The notes beneath the pieces are model-generated. The model had not been told where the DNA came from and made no database searches. It worked only from the letters and a program-made list of their open reading frames with translations. Below are positions 1 to 8,395 of a stretch of DNA of 22,443 bases, in pieces. Position 1 is the stretch's first letter. Every line of letters begins with the position of its first letter. This stretch comes from Desulfocapsa sp. (GTDB lineage Bacteria; Desulfobacterota; Desulfobulbia; Desulfobulbales; Desulfocapsaceae). The DNA lies in assembly GCA_030638765.1 (NCBI GenBank), contig DAOWDZ010000259.1:1-22443 (forward strand), in the 5' to 3' direction. Made by a program: the position numbers and the translations under genes.

Positions 1-926
1 AAAGAATTAACAATAATCACAAAAAGGTTATCCTCTTTAAAAAACACCTGCTGCAAATCATAGTTTCCATTGGGGATTAACTCGATAGCAACCCGAACAA
101 TATCAGAACCCTCAAGTTTTTTAACTGTGACTTTATCAATATACTTTCCTTTAATATTCTTTATCTCAGGCACTTCTTCAGCAAGTCTCGTACCTGCAAA
201 GTCACAAATGACAACTGGAGTTCCCTCCTCCTCCCCCCTCACACTGGGAGGATAAAAACCATTCAATTTAAAGAGAACCATCTCTCCTTTATTAGAAGTA
301 TCTTCAAAGTATACTTCTAAAAGCAGCGGATCAGCCACAGGACCTTCTTGAGCCACAACTCCCTCGGGTACACTTTTCGCAGGCTCCTGAAGCTCTGGTA
401 TTATAACAACTTTTTCCTGCTTTGGTTCAGGTTTTATCGTCTTAACTTTAGTATTTGTCAGGACTGTTTCAACACCTTCATCCTGAGTAACAATTTCAGT
501 TTTTTGTTTTACAGGAAAATCAGCAGAGAAAACACTAATGCTGAGCACATTGCTTTCTTTATCATAGTGTTGATCAAAATTAGATGCAGTGCCAGCACTA
601 AGATCCAAAACAACACGGATTTTATCACTATGACGACCCGTTCGGATTTTACTGATCATGCCCCCTTTCGTATCCAGGGAAGCCGGAACAGTTTTGGCAA
701 GAGTTGTTTCCATAAAATCCACAACAATACGAGGTTTATCACCTTTGAGAGCAAACACTTTGGGGTACAATCTGCTCTCCAGATGAAAATTGACAGATTC
801 ACTCTGAGCGTCATTTTTCTGAAAATCTATGCTTTTAATATTCCCACTTCCTGCCTGAAGCATTCCTGCAAAGGACAATAAAAATAGTGCAATAGCCAAA
901 AAAGAAACAACCCTACGACTCTTCAT
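1..926 (-). CDS. Exported AMIN-domain protein, C-terminus cut by window edge
   Basis: This is an open minus-strand frame of about 308 codons that leaves the window without a stop. The ATG at 926-924 has AGGTGG about 8 nt upstream. It begins with a signal peptide (Lys/Arg at residues 2-5, hydrophobic core 6-24, likely cleavage after the Ala at residue 25). Two AMIN-like beta-rich blocks follow, at roughly residues 30-135 and 195-305. The first has the family's KPRIVVDF-type strand followed by KIRTGRH and KIRVVLDL. They are joined by a Lys/Glu/Pro-rich linker at about 150-190. AMIN domains are known to place periplasmic proteins (AmiC amidases, PilQ secretins) at the cell wall or septum. The missing C-terminus could carry an amidase or secretin domain, or the protein may be AMIN-only; the window cannot decide. 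It is transcribed divergently from the radical SAM gene. Confidence 0.85.
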   Translation of the reverse strand, partial: MKSRRVVSFLAIALFLLSFAGMLQAGSGNIKSIDFQKNDAQSESVNFHLESRLYPKVFALKGDKPRIVVDFMETTLAKTVPASLDTKGGMISKIRTGRHSDKIRVVLDLSAGTASNFDQHYDKESNVLSISVFSADFPVKQKTEIVTQDEGVETVLTNTKVKTIKPEPKQEKVVIIPELQEPAKSVPEGVVAQEGPVADPLLLEVYFEDTSNKGEMVLFKLNGFYPPSVRGEEEGTPVVICDFAGTRLAEEVPEIKNIKGKYIDKVTVKKLEGSDIVRVAIELIPNGNYDLQQVFFKEDNLFVIIVNS

Positions 927-978
927 AAAATTATCCACCTAACCTTCTATTTTTCAAGGAACTTATCGAATACTTCCC

Positions 979-1008
979 TGCATACCTTATCCACTCTTGT
1001 AAAGTCAA
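979..1008 (-). promoter_or_regulatory. Candidate sigma70 promoter of the AMIN gene
   Basis: Read on the minus strand there is a TTGACT -35 box (1008-1003) and a TATGCA -10 box (984-979) with an 18 nt spacer. The -10 lies about 53 nt before the ATG at 926. The -35 matches consensus 5 of 6; the -10 is weaker. I see no equally good promoter for the divergent gene at 1121. Confidence 0.45.
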
Positions 1009-1120
1009 CTTTTTTTCAGTAAATGACTACCATGGAAATCATTCTACAGCCTGCGTTTTTGCACCGTTTCAAAAACAATAAACTAACACGATTCACAAAA
1101 CTTATACGAACAGACCCCCT

Positions 1121-3676
1121 ATGAAACAAACATTTGACCAGAGAGAAACCTTACCTTTCGTTAACAAACCAGGACGTTACCTTGGACATGAATACAACGC
1201 CATCGTAAAAGAATGGGATCAAACCCCACTCCACTGCGTTCTGATTTTTCCTGATCTTTACGAAATTGGAATGTCTCACCAAGGCCTACAGATACTTTAC
1301 CACATTTTAAACAGTCAAAACAAGGTACTTGCTGAACGTTGTTACTGCCCTGCCAAGGATATGGAAGAGCTCCTTCGTTCACGTGAGCTTCCTCTCTGTT
1401 CCCTTGAGACCAATCGCCCCCTGCTGGACTTTGACCTCATCGGCATCACTCTTCCCTATGAACTTTGCTACACAAACATCCTGACTATCCTTGATCTCGC
1501 AGGAATTCCGTTCCGCTCAACTGATCGCGACGAAGAAATGCCAATCGTTCTAGGTGGTGGCTCCTGCAGCCTTAACCCCGAGCCTGTCGCAGACTTTTTC
1601 GATGCTATCCTTCTCGGTGACGGCGAAGAAGCCATTCTTGAAATTGCAGAATGTGTTCGTATCTGTAGAAAAGAAAAACTCCCGCGGGCTGAAATCCTCA
1701 ACAGGCTTGCCACGATCCACGGTGTATACATCCCCTCACATTTTGAGCCTGTCTATAGAGAAGACGGTACTATTGCCGAAGTCAAAGCTCTCAATAATGA
1801 TGCCCATCAAGTTACACGCAGGATTCTTAGCGATCTCTCAAAACTTGATCACCTTCTTCACCCACTTGTGCCCAATTCTAAAATTGTCCATGACAGATTA
1901 GGAGTTGAAGTAGCAAGGGGCTGCACAAGGGGATGTCGTTTCTGTCAGGCTGGAATCATTTACAGACCTGTCCGTGAACGATCCCCAGAACAAATTTTCG
2001 AGCTTGCCAGTCAGGGCATCGAAAATTCAGGTTTTAACGAACTTGCTCTTCTATCCCTTTCCACCGGTGATTATTCATGTCTCGCTACATCACTACCACA
2101 GCTGATGGATCGCTTTGCCGATAAAGCAATCTCCGTTTCCATGCCATCCATGCGTGTCGGCACCCTAACCCAGGAGCTTATGGATCAAATTAAACGGGTC
2201 AGAAAAACAGGATTTACCCTTGCTCCTGAAGCCGGTAGCGAGCGATTGCGCCGAGTCATCAATAAAGGTATCAGCGAAGACGATCTCCTCACCACCAGCA
2301 AAGATGCCTTCGGACTTGGCTGGAAAGTCATGAAACTCTATTTCATGATCGGCCTGCCTACAGAAACACTTGAGGACATTGAAGCCATCGCTAATCTTGC
2401 CAAAAAGACAAAATCAGTTGGAAGCCAATCAGGTGGAAGAGGTCGTCAACAGATCAATGTAAGCGTTGGCACCTTTGTCCCTAAACCTCACACTCCATTC
2501 CAATGGAATGCTCAGATATCAATGAAAGAAAGTCAGGAAAAAATCACCCTGCTGAAAAAAACACTTCCCAGAAAAGGCATTAATCTTAAATGGCATGACC
2601 CCGAACAAAGCCTCCTGGAAGGGGTATTTTCAAGAGGAGACAGACGTCTTGCAAGACTTCTTGAGACAGTGTGGGAAAAAGGAGCCAGACTTGACAGCTG
2701 GTCTGATTACTTCAATCTTGCCAGATGGCAGGAGGCAGCTGACGAATGTTCACTGGTTCTTGATGATTTTCTGCGTGAAAGAGACCTGGAAGAGGTTCTT
2801 CCATGGCAGCATCTCAGCAGTGGTGTGGATGAAAGTTTTCTCAAAGAAGAATTAACAAAGGCCCACGCCGAAGCCTATACTCCAGATTGTCGTTACCATG
2901 ACTGTCAAAAATGTGGTCTATGCGATTTTAAAACCATTAAACCAATCGTCATTGATAGAAAGCAGAAGAAGAAAGACACTGATGGAAAAGCACCTGTTCA
3001 ATCAATTACAGCAACTCAGAAGCCTCAACAGGTAGAAGACCCGCATTTCCAATATACCGTCAATTACTCTCGTTTGGGGGATATCTGTTACCTTGGCCAT
3101 CTTGAAATCCTTCAGATTGTTTTTCGTATCCTGCGTCGCGCAAAAATCACTACCAACTTCTCAAAAGGCTTTAACCCTTCCCCCAAGGTTTCGTTCGGAC
3201 CGGCAATGCCTGTTGGTACGCAAAGTCTTGCTGAATATTTTGTTATGGATCTTCCTGCCCCGCTTGATGATCTCAATGAAGCAAAACAGAGATTAAATAA
3301 ACAGATGCCTCCAGGGCTTGAAGTTCAAGATATAACACTGAGTAACGGAAAAGTTCCTCAGGAATTATTAAGTTCCTATCGAATCACCCTGTACCCTGCC
3401 CTGACCGAACACGATAAGGAGTTGATAGAACAATTCCTTAACACTGAGAGTTTCACACTGAAAAGAGTACGTAAAGGCAAGGTTAAGGAAATAGATTTCA
3501 GACCTCTCACTGTTGCTTTTGAGATCATTGAAGACAACATAGTAGCTCTTGAACTCATCAGTAGAGCAAGTCAGGCTGGAGTTAAGCCGATTGAAGCCAT
3601 TGCAGCCATCCTCCAGAAAGATCAGGATGATTTACTCTCTTCAGTGGTCATAAAAACCGGTTGGAAAGAAATCTAG
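1121..3676 (+). CDS. Fused radical SAM / DUF2344 protein (TIGR03960-type)
   Basis: This is an 851-residue protein. The first ~240 residues resemble the B12-binding-like N-terminal region of this family (DLYEIGMSHQG and LGGGSC motifs). A radical SAM core follows, with the 4Fe-4S motif C268-x3-C272-x2-C275 in the context ARGCTRGCRFCQ. After the core is a second cysteine group, C590-x4-C595-x2-C598-x2-C601, which may hold an auxiliary cluster. The C-terminus from about residue 643 (YSRLGDICYLGHLE, FSKGFNPSPK) is a DUF2344 (TIGR03936) domain. In many bacteria these two parts are separate or fused and lie near ribonuclease G or rplU/rpmA; no such neighbour is visible here. The reaction is not known to me. 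The start is the first ATG of the frame; no clear Shine-Dalgarno precedes it, so the exact start is somewhat uncertain. The downstream gene begins 138 nt later, apparently with its own promoter. Confidence 0.92.
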   Translation: MKQTFDQRETLPFVNKPGRYLGHEYNAIVKEWDQTPLHCVLIFPDLYEIGMSHQGLQILYHILNSQNKVLAERCYCPAKDMEELLRSRELPLCSLETNRPLLDFDLIGITLPYELCYTNILTILDLAGIPFRSTDRDEEMPIVLGGGSCSLNPEPVADFFDAILLGDGEEAILEIAECVRICRKEKLPRAEILNRLATIHGVYIPSHFEPVYREDGTIAEVKALNNDAHQVTRRILSDLSKLDHLLHPLVPNSKIVHDRLGVEVARGCTRGCRFCQAGIIYRPVRERSPEQIFELASQGIENSGFNELALLSLSTGDYSCLATSLPQLMDRFADKAISVSMPSMRVGTLTQELMDQIKRVRKTGFTLAPEAGSERLRRVINKGISEDDLLTTSKDAFGLGWKVMKLYFMIGLPTETLEDIEAIANLAKKTKSVGSQSGGRGRQQINVSVGTFVPKPHTPFQWNAQISMKESQEKITLLKKTLPRKGINLKWHDPEQSLLEGVFSRGDRRLARLLETVWEKGARLDSWSDYFNLARWQEAADECSLVLDDFLRERDLEEVLPWQHLSSGVDESFLKEELTKAHAEAYTPDCRYHDCQKCGLCDFKTIKPIVIDRKQKKKDTDGKAPVQSITATQKPQQVEDPHFQYTVNYSRLGDICYLGHLEILQIVFRILRRAKITTNFSKGFNPSPKVSFGPAMPVGTQSLAEYFVMDLPAPLDDLNEAKQRLNKQMPPGLEVQDITLSNGKVPQELLSSYRITLYPALTEHDKELIEQFLNTESFTLKRVRKGKVKEIDFRPLTVAFEIIEDNIVALELISRASQAGVKPIEAIAAILQKDQDDLLSSVVIKTGWKEI

Positions 3677-3748
3677 CCCCTATACCTCGTTGTGGGGGTA
3701 GTCGTAAATCCTGTTGCTTCAGGTCACTTCTAATGGTACAAATGTGTG

Positions 3749-3777
3749 TTCACTTGATTCTGGGATTTGTGTATAAA
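3749..3777 (+). promoter_or_regulatory. Candidate sigma70 promoter of trpB2
   Basis: A TTCACT -35 (3749-3754) and a TATAAA -10 (3772-3777) are separated by exactly 17 nt. They sit about 37 nt before the trpB2 ATG at 3815. Both boxes are near consensus and the position in the 138-nt gap is right. There is no visible attenuator, T-box or leader peptide. Confidence 0.5.
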
Positions 3778-3814
3778 TTTTAAATATCATGCAGTTTTAA
3801 CAAGGAGAGACTCT

Positions 3815-5161
3815 ATGACAACTAAGAAAATCGTTCTTCGTGATGATGAGATGCCCACCCAATGGTACAATGTGGGGCCGGACATTCCAAATGGTCTACT
3901 TCCCCCTCTTGATCCCGAGACAAAAGAACCCATGGGGCCTGAAAAACTCGGTGCAATTTTCCCGATGGCACTCCTTGAACAGGAAATGTCACAGGAACGA
4001 CTCATTGATATCCCCGAAGAAGTCCTCGACGTTCTGAAAATCTGGCGCCCATCTCCAATGGTTCGTGCCAGAGCTCTTGAACAAGCACTGGGAACAAAAT
4101 CTAAAATTTACTTCAAAAATGAAGGTGTTTCTCCGGTTGGATCACATAAACCAAACTCTGCAGTACCACAGGCATATTATAATTCTAAAGAAGGTGTTAA
4201 ACGTCTGGCCACAGAAACAGGTGCCGGGCAATGGGGTAGTGCCCTCTCCTTTGCAACTCAGAAATTTGGTTTGGAATGTAAGGTTTACATGGTTAAGATT
4301 TCTTTTGACCAGAAACCATACCGTAAATCAATGATGCACACATTTGGCGCCTCCATCGTGGCAAGCCCAAGTGATGAGACAAACATTGGCCGTCAGATCC
4401 GCGAACAATATCCAGATACGGCAGGTTCCCTAGGCATAGCTATTTCAGAAGCCATTGAGGATGCAGCGAGCCGTGAAGATACCAACTACGCACTTGGTTC
4501 TGTTTTAAATCACGTTATACTGCATCAGTCCATTATTGGACTTGAAGCTCAAAAACAGATGGAAATTGCTGGAGACTACCCGGATGTTATTGTTGGTTGC
4601 TGCGGTGGCGGATCAAATTTTGCAGGTCTCGCCTGCCCCTATGTACCGGACTATCTGAACGGCAAAAAGATTCGTTTTGTTGGTGTTGAACCGGCATCGT
4701 GCCCAACACTTACCGGTGGAACCCTTGCATACGACTTTGGTGATGTGGCTCAAACCACTCCGTTGCTCAATATGTACACTCTTGGACATGATTTCATTCC
4801 TCCAGGAATCCATGCCGGCGGACTTCGTTACCACGGAATGTCTCCCATCGTTTCAGCCATGGTTCGTGAAAAGATTATTGATCCCATGAAAGTTCATCAA
4901 CTCGAATGTTTTGAAGCCGGAGTCCTTTTCGCCAGAACTGAGGGTATTATACCTGCTCCAGAGACTTGCCATGCTATCCGTGGAGCCATCATTGAGGCCA
5001 CTCGTGAACTGGATAAACCTCAGACCATTCTCTTCAACTTTTCAGGACATGGTCTTATCGATATGGCATCATATGACAAATACTTTTCTGGTGATCTCCA
5101 TGACTATGATTACCCGAAAGAAGCCATCGCTGCATCCATGGCGAAACTGCCCAAAATCTGA
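3815..5161 (+). CDS. trpB: Tryptophan synthase beta chain, TrpB2 type
   Basis: This 448-residue PLP enzyme condenses indole with L-serine to give tryptophan. The start at 3815 is chosen because AAGGAGA lies just upstream (3803-3809); the frame extends 16 codons further up without a ribosome site. Visible active-site features are the PLP Schiff-base lysine K112 in GSHKPNSA, the catalytic glutamate E134 in TETGAGQWG, and the phosphate-binding glycine loop GGGSN at 264-268. The long N-terminal extension before the fold ([16 protein letters not shown]) and the length mark the TrpB2 subgroup, which is about 50 residues longer than TrpB1. TrpB2 enzymes often lack the surfaces that bind TrpA and are thought to salvage free indole. 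No trpA or other trp gene is near, which fits. It lies 27 nt before the carboxypeptidase gene and may be co-transcribed with it. Confidence 0.95.
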   Translation: MTTKKIVLRDDEMPTQWYNVGPDIPNGLLPPLDPETKEPMGPEKLGAIFPMALLEQEMSQERLIDIPEEVLDVLKIWRPSPMVRARALEQALGTKSKIYFKNEGVSPVGSHKPNSAVPQAYYNSKEGVKRLATETGAGQWGSALSFATQKFGLECKVYMVKISFDQKPYRKSMMHTFGASIVASPSDETNIGRQIREQYPDTAGSLGIAISEAIEDAASREDTNYALGSVLNHVILHQSIIGLEAQKQMEIAGDYPDVIVGCCGGGSNFAGLACPYVPDYLNGKKIRFVGVEPASCPTLTGGTLAYDFGDVAQTTPLLNMYTLGHDFIPPGIHAGGLRYHGMSPIVSAMVREKIIDPMKVHQLECFEAGVLFARTEGIIPAPETCHAIRGAIIEATRELDKPQTILFNFSGHGLIDMASYDKYFSGDLHDYDYPKEAIAASMAKLPKI

Positions 5162-5188
5162 TTTCTTCACGTTTTGTCAGTGTTAGCG

Positions 5189-6421
5189 ATGCTGAAACAA
5201 AAACTGCTCCGGAAGATTGTCCTGTCCCATCTATCCAGAGCAGTTTTTCTTATTTGTGCACTCTTATTTTTTCAAACACACATACATGCTCAGGAACTTC
5301 CTGGCATCAGTAAATATATTAAGAACGGTGGCTACGCACTTCAAAAAAACCGTACCACTGTATATTCAAAATCACTACGGACACCTTTTATTCCCGCCTC
5401 AACGATTAAGCTTGTTACCAGCCTTGCTGCTCTCAAGATACTTGGCCCCGATCATTATTTTCAGACAGATTTGTATCTCGACTCAGCACACAATCTCTAC
5501 ATAAAAGGCGGTGGCGATCCCTTTCTCGTTTCAGAAAAAATCAGACTCATATGTGAACTTATAACAGAAAAGGATATCCATCATATTATCCTTGATGATT
5601 CAGCCTTTGCTCTTGAACATGTACTCACAGAAGGATCTGAAAATTCATCAAATCCATACGATGTCAGGAACACAGCCCTCGGGGTCAATTTCAACACAGT
5701 TCCTTTAAAGGTTTACCACAGAGCAAAAGTACAATCCCCTGAATCTCAAACACCCTATTTGTCGATAATGGGACGAATTGGTGAAAAACTGGACAGTGGC
5801 TATCATAGGGTAAATGTCGATTCGTTTCCGCAGCACTCTTCTCTCTCCAACAGTCTTCTTTACAGCGGTCAACTTTTCAAGGCACTCCTTGAAGAACAGG
5901 GAGTACAGGTAAGAGGTGAAATCAAGCAGGGTGTCGTTCCTCAAGGCACTCCGTTACTCCTGCGATACACATCTGACGAAACAATAAGTAGTCTTGTGGA
6001 GTCCTGCCTGTTCTCTTCGAATAACTTTATGGCCAATCAGTTATATCTCGCAATAGGAGCAAAAAAATATGGTTTTCCTGCCACATGGAAGAAGAGTCAA
6101 ATGGCGATGAATCATTTTACCAGAAATTTTCTTGGACTCACAACTCAACAGATTTCCATGGTCGAGGGATCAGGATTGTCGAAAAAAAACAGAATCACCG
6201 CTGAAGCCATGCTGGTCGTTCTTGAACAGTTAAAACCTTATACGTCTCTTATCCCTATAAAATATGGCGTCCGGATGAAATCGGGTACACTCCGAAAATC
6301 TGGTGTTTTCTGCTATGCAGGTTTTATAACTAAAGGAACTTCAGTCAGACCTTTTTCTATTCTCCTGAATCAAACAAAAAACAACAGGGACAAGATTCTC
6401 AAAATTCTTTATCGCCAATAA
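5189..6421 (+). CDS. dacB: D-alanyl-D-alanine carboxypeptidase, PBP4/S13 family
   Basis: This 410-residue periplasmic penicillin-binding protein should trim or cross-cut peptidoglycan stem peptides. A signal peptide is clear (basic start, hydrophobic core around residues 18-30, likely cleavage after A34). All three catalytic motifs are present: SxxK as S71-T-I-K74, SxN in the SSNN stretch at 276-279, and K364-S-G366. About 205 residues separate the first two motifs, a little compact for the family (E. coli PBP4 is 477 residues), so the inserted domains are probably reduced. The start is ambiguous: an in-frame TTG at 5174 and GTG at 5180 also exist, and none has a convincing Shine-Dalgarno. 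ATG 5189 gives the most normal signal peptide. The gene follows trpB by 27 nt, with no terminator between them. Confidence 0.9.
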   Translation: MLKQKLLRKIVLSHLSRAVFLICALLFFQTHIHAQELPGISKYIKNGGYALQKNRTTVYSKSLRTPFIPASTIKLVTSLAALKILGPDHYFQTDLYLDSAHNLYIKGGGDPFLVSEKIRLICELITEKDIHHIILDDSAFALEHVLTEGSENSSNPYDVRNTALGVNFNTVPLKVYHRAKVQSPESQTPYLSIMGRIGEKLDSGYHRVNVDSFPQHSSLSNSLLYSGQLFKALLEEQGVQVRGEIKQGVVPQGTPLLLRYTSDETISSLVESCLFSSNNFMANQLYLAIGAKKYGFPATWKKSQMAMNHFTRNFLGLTTQQISMVEGSGLSKKNRITAEAMLVVLEQLKPYTSLIPIKYGVRMKSGTLRKSGVFCYAGFITKGTSVRPFSILLNQTKNNRDKILKILYRQ

Positions 6422-6583
6422 GTCATTTTTAAAACCATTCACAAACGTAAAAAAGTTCCAGGGAAGGTGAAATAACAAACTAATTACAATCACCCCCCTT
6501 TGGACAGTTCTCCTTAACACATTGAAACCACAATATTAAAGAAATAAACTAAACACTTTAACCGTCATTTCAAACATTTATCT

Positions 6584-6613
6584 TTACCCTTGTAAGTAAA
6601 AATATTGTATACT
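6584..6613 (+). promoter_or_regulatory. Possible promoter of the rhodanese selenoprotein gene
   Basis: A TATACT -10 (6608-6613) is preceded at 18 nt by a poor -35, TTACCC (6584-6589). The -10 match is good (5 of 6). If used, the transcript would have a leader of about 160 nt containing the inverted repeat at 6711-6748. An activator may be needed given the poor -35. Confidence 0.3.
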
Positions 6614-6710
6614 CTTTTACAACTTGAGATATAAAACTGTTTTTCATTTCAGCACCCAATAATAAAATCAGGCTATATATTTTTATATAACAGGTACCAC
6701 TCTGTTGAAT

Positions 6711-6748
6711 GTGCAAAGTTTTTTTCACAATTAATGTAACTTTTGCAC
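6711..6748. repeat. Inverted repeat in the selenoprotein gene leader
   Basis: GTGCAAAGTT (6711-6720) is matched by AACTTTTGCAC (6738-6748), its reverse complement apart from one extra A, with 17 nt between the arms. It ends 22 nt before the Shine-Dalgarno. It could be an operator for a dimeric regulator or an RNA hairpin. No T-run follows that would make it a normal terminator. Confidence 0.55.
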
Positions 6749-6779
6749 CTAATCATTTCTTTAACTTTTTGGAGGAAGT

Positions 6780-8102
6780 ATGAAGAAGAAGTTGATCAAA
6801 TTTATTCCTTTTCTCATCATGGCATCTTTTCTGGTGACCGGATGTGGACAGGACACGAGTTCAACCACCGCTGCAGCCAAACCTGCGGCAAGTGCCAAGG
6901 CAAAATCGCCTGATGGCAAAAAGTACGTGGGGAAAGTTGTAGGGAAGTCTAATAAAGCAAAAAGTATTTCCATTGTTGTTGGCAAAGGTAAAGCAGCCAA
7001 AACAATAATGGTCAAATTTGATGATAAGACTAAAGGTGTTTCACATGCAGCCAAAGGTCATGCTTCAATAATTTTCTATGAAATGCGTGGCGGTCAGCCT
7101 TGGGCAACAGTTGTAAAGCCAAAACTTGCCAAACTTCCTAAGGGCGTTTCTGAAATCAAAACAGCAGAAATGAAAGCCTTAGTTGATGCTGGTAGCAGCT
7201 TTACTCTCATTGATGCTCGTCCTGGAAAACGTTACGCGGCAGGCCATATGCCCGGCGCAATAAGTATCGGTACCAAGGAATACAAAGCCAAAGCAGGGAA
7301 GCTCTTACCGAAAGACAAAAACGCATTGATTATTACTTATTGCGGAGGGCCCACATGAGGCATGTCAACTAAAGTCGCCGGTTCGGCGATTAAAGACGGA
7401 TACAAAAACGTTAAAGTTTACCTTGAAGGCGAACCTGCCTGGGTTAAAGCTGGTAACCTTTTTTATGCAAGCAACGGTAACGTTGCTAAGGGTAATATAG
7501 TCCTCATAGATCTACGCTCTAAAAAGAAATCAAAAGCTGGACGTATTCCACGTTCTGTAAGCATCCCATACGATTCACTTGATGACGCGCTTGATGATAT
7601 TCCAATGAAAGCACCTGTTGTTTTATACAGTGATAACACTGATGATGTTGCAGATGCTGTCGAAGATCTTCGTGATGAAGGTTACAAAAAAGTTTCCCTT
7701 GTTACAGGAAATTATGCTGGTTGGGTAAAATCCGGTGGAAAAACTGTTAAAGGCGCAGTTGAAACAGAAATTAACTGGGTAAGAAAACTCGGAAAAGGCG
7801 AAATCGGAAAAGCTGATTTCGTGAAAGCCGCAACTGGTGCAGACAAAGGTGCTGTTATCCTTGATGTGCGAACAGATGACGAAACGGCTGGTGGTGGTTT
7901 TAAAAATGCCATCTCCATACCACTTGATCAAGTAGGGTCTCGTCTCTCTGAAATCCCAAAAGACAAAAAAGTTTATGTTCACTGTACCACTGGTGCACGT
8001 GCAGATATGGCGGCACAGGAGCTTAACAAGAATGGCTATAAAGCATTCTTCTTCGTTGCAGCAATAGAATGTGAAGGTAATGATTGTGAGATAGAAGATT
8101 AA
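6780..8102 (+). CDS. Triple-rhodanese lipoprotein with in-frame TGA, likely selenoprotein
   Basis: Read through the TGA at 7356-7358 as selenocysteine (U193), this is a 440-residue lipoprotein. The signal peptide ends in the lipobox VTGC (C22); the next residue is Gly, so outer-membrane sorting is likely. Residues 23-45 are an Ala/Lys/Ser linker and about 45-118 a small beta-rich region I do not recognise. Rhodanese domain 1 (about 121-226) has LIDARPGKRYAAGH and the catalytic loop C188-G-G-P-T-U193. Domain 2 (about 235-330) has Ser284 where the catalytic Cys should be. Domain 3 (about 345-430) has HCTTGAR with C402 and R407. The tail carries C431 and C436. Family knowledge suggests periplasmic transfer of sulfane sulfur; the substrate is unknown. 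It is a single-gene unit with a strong ribosome site and a strong terminator. The alternative, a true stop with restart at ATG 7362, would split domain 1 at its active site and is less likely. Confidence 0.85.
7373..7391 (+). promoter_or_regulatory. Candidate bacterial SECIS hairpin after UGA
   Basis: TCGCCG (7375-7380) pairs perfectly with CGGCGA (7384-7389) around a GTT loop (7381-7383). G7374-T7390 and A7373-T7391 can extend the stem to 8 pairs. The stem begins 16 nt and the loop 22 nt after the TGA, within the 16-37 nt range described for bacterial SECIS elements. A G is the first loop base, as SelB recognition requires. If the top C-G pair opens, the loop is GGUUC, similar to the GGUCU loop of E. 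coli fdhF. Confidence 0.8.
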
Positions 8103-8190
8103 TTAATTTTCTATGCTTTTTGATTCAGCTCACGGTTCCCTGACGTTTTATTGGGAATTACAGGCAGATTCATAACAATCGAAAAACCTC

Positions 8191-8228
8191 AGCAGGAGAT
8201 GGGATTCCCCATCTCCTGCTTTTTTTTG
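8191..8228 (+). terminator. Strong rho-independent terminator
   Basis: AGCAGGAGATGGG (8191-8203) and CCCATCTCCTGCT (8208-8220) form a perfect 13-bp stem with a 4-nt loop, followed by a run of T (8220-8227). It lies about 90 nt after the selenoprotein stop and separates that gene from fapA. Confidence 0.95.
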
Positions 8229-8395
8229 TTCCTCCCTTATCCATTACCATCAAGCACTCTCCGAAAAAACCTCTAAAATGTCCCATATCACTCCTTATAC
8301 TTTACTTATCCTGACGATACAGATAGTATTGAATTAAGAATTGTAACGTACATGGATTACTATCAAGCAGTATCACCGAAAGGGCAGTGAAGAGT

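Larger units (their letters stand above)
6422..6779. other. 358-nt intergenic region before the selenoprotein gene
   Basis: This AT-rich gap has no supportable gene on either strand. It holds a possible -10 box TATACT (6608-6613) with a weak TTACCC 18 nt upstream, an AT-only dyad with arms at 6676-6680 and 6685-6689, and the longer inverted repeat at 6711-6748. It ends with the strong ribosome site GGAGG at 6771-6775, 4 nt before the ATG at 6780. No terminator for the preceding dacB gene was seen. Confidence 0.6.

Noticed and set aside
348..881. 177-codon plus-strand frame
   Set aside because: It lies antisense within the AMIN-domain gene, which has a signal peptide, ribosome site and recognisable family motifs; the plus-strand translation has none.
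1554..1901. 115-codon plus-strand frame inside the radical SAM gene
   Set aside because: It is an out-of-frame shadow of a well-supported conserved protein and covers part of its coding region.
3677..3700. Possible terminator after the radical SAM gene
   Set aside because: Only a 4-5 bp C/G stem with a long loop and no following T-run.
6674..6690. AT-only dyad as a terminator or operator
   Set aside because: Arms are five A/T bases around TTTT with no T-run after it; such sequence is expected by chance in this AT-rich gap.
7623..7982. 119-codon minus-strand frame
   Set aside because: It is fully antisense to the second and third rhodanese domains and has no family features or ribosome site.
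7362..8102. Separate 246-codon gene starting at ATG just after the TGA
   Set aside because: It is in the same frame as the upstream part and would begin inside the rhodanese active-site loop, with no ribosome site of its own. Selenocysteine read-through plus the SECIS-like hairpin explains it better. Coupled re-initiation remains the main alternative.
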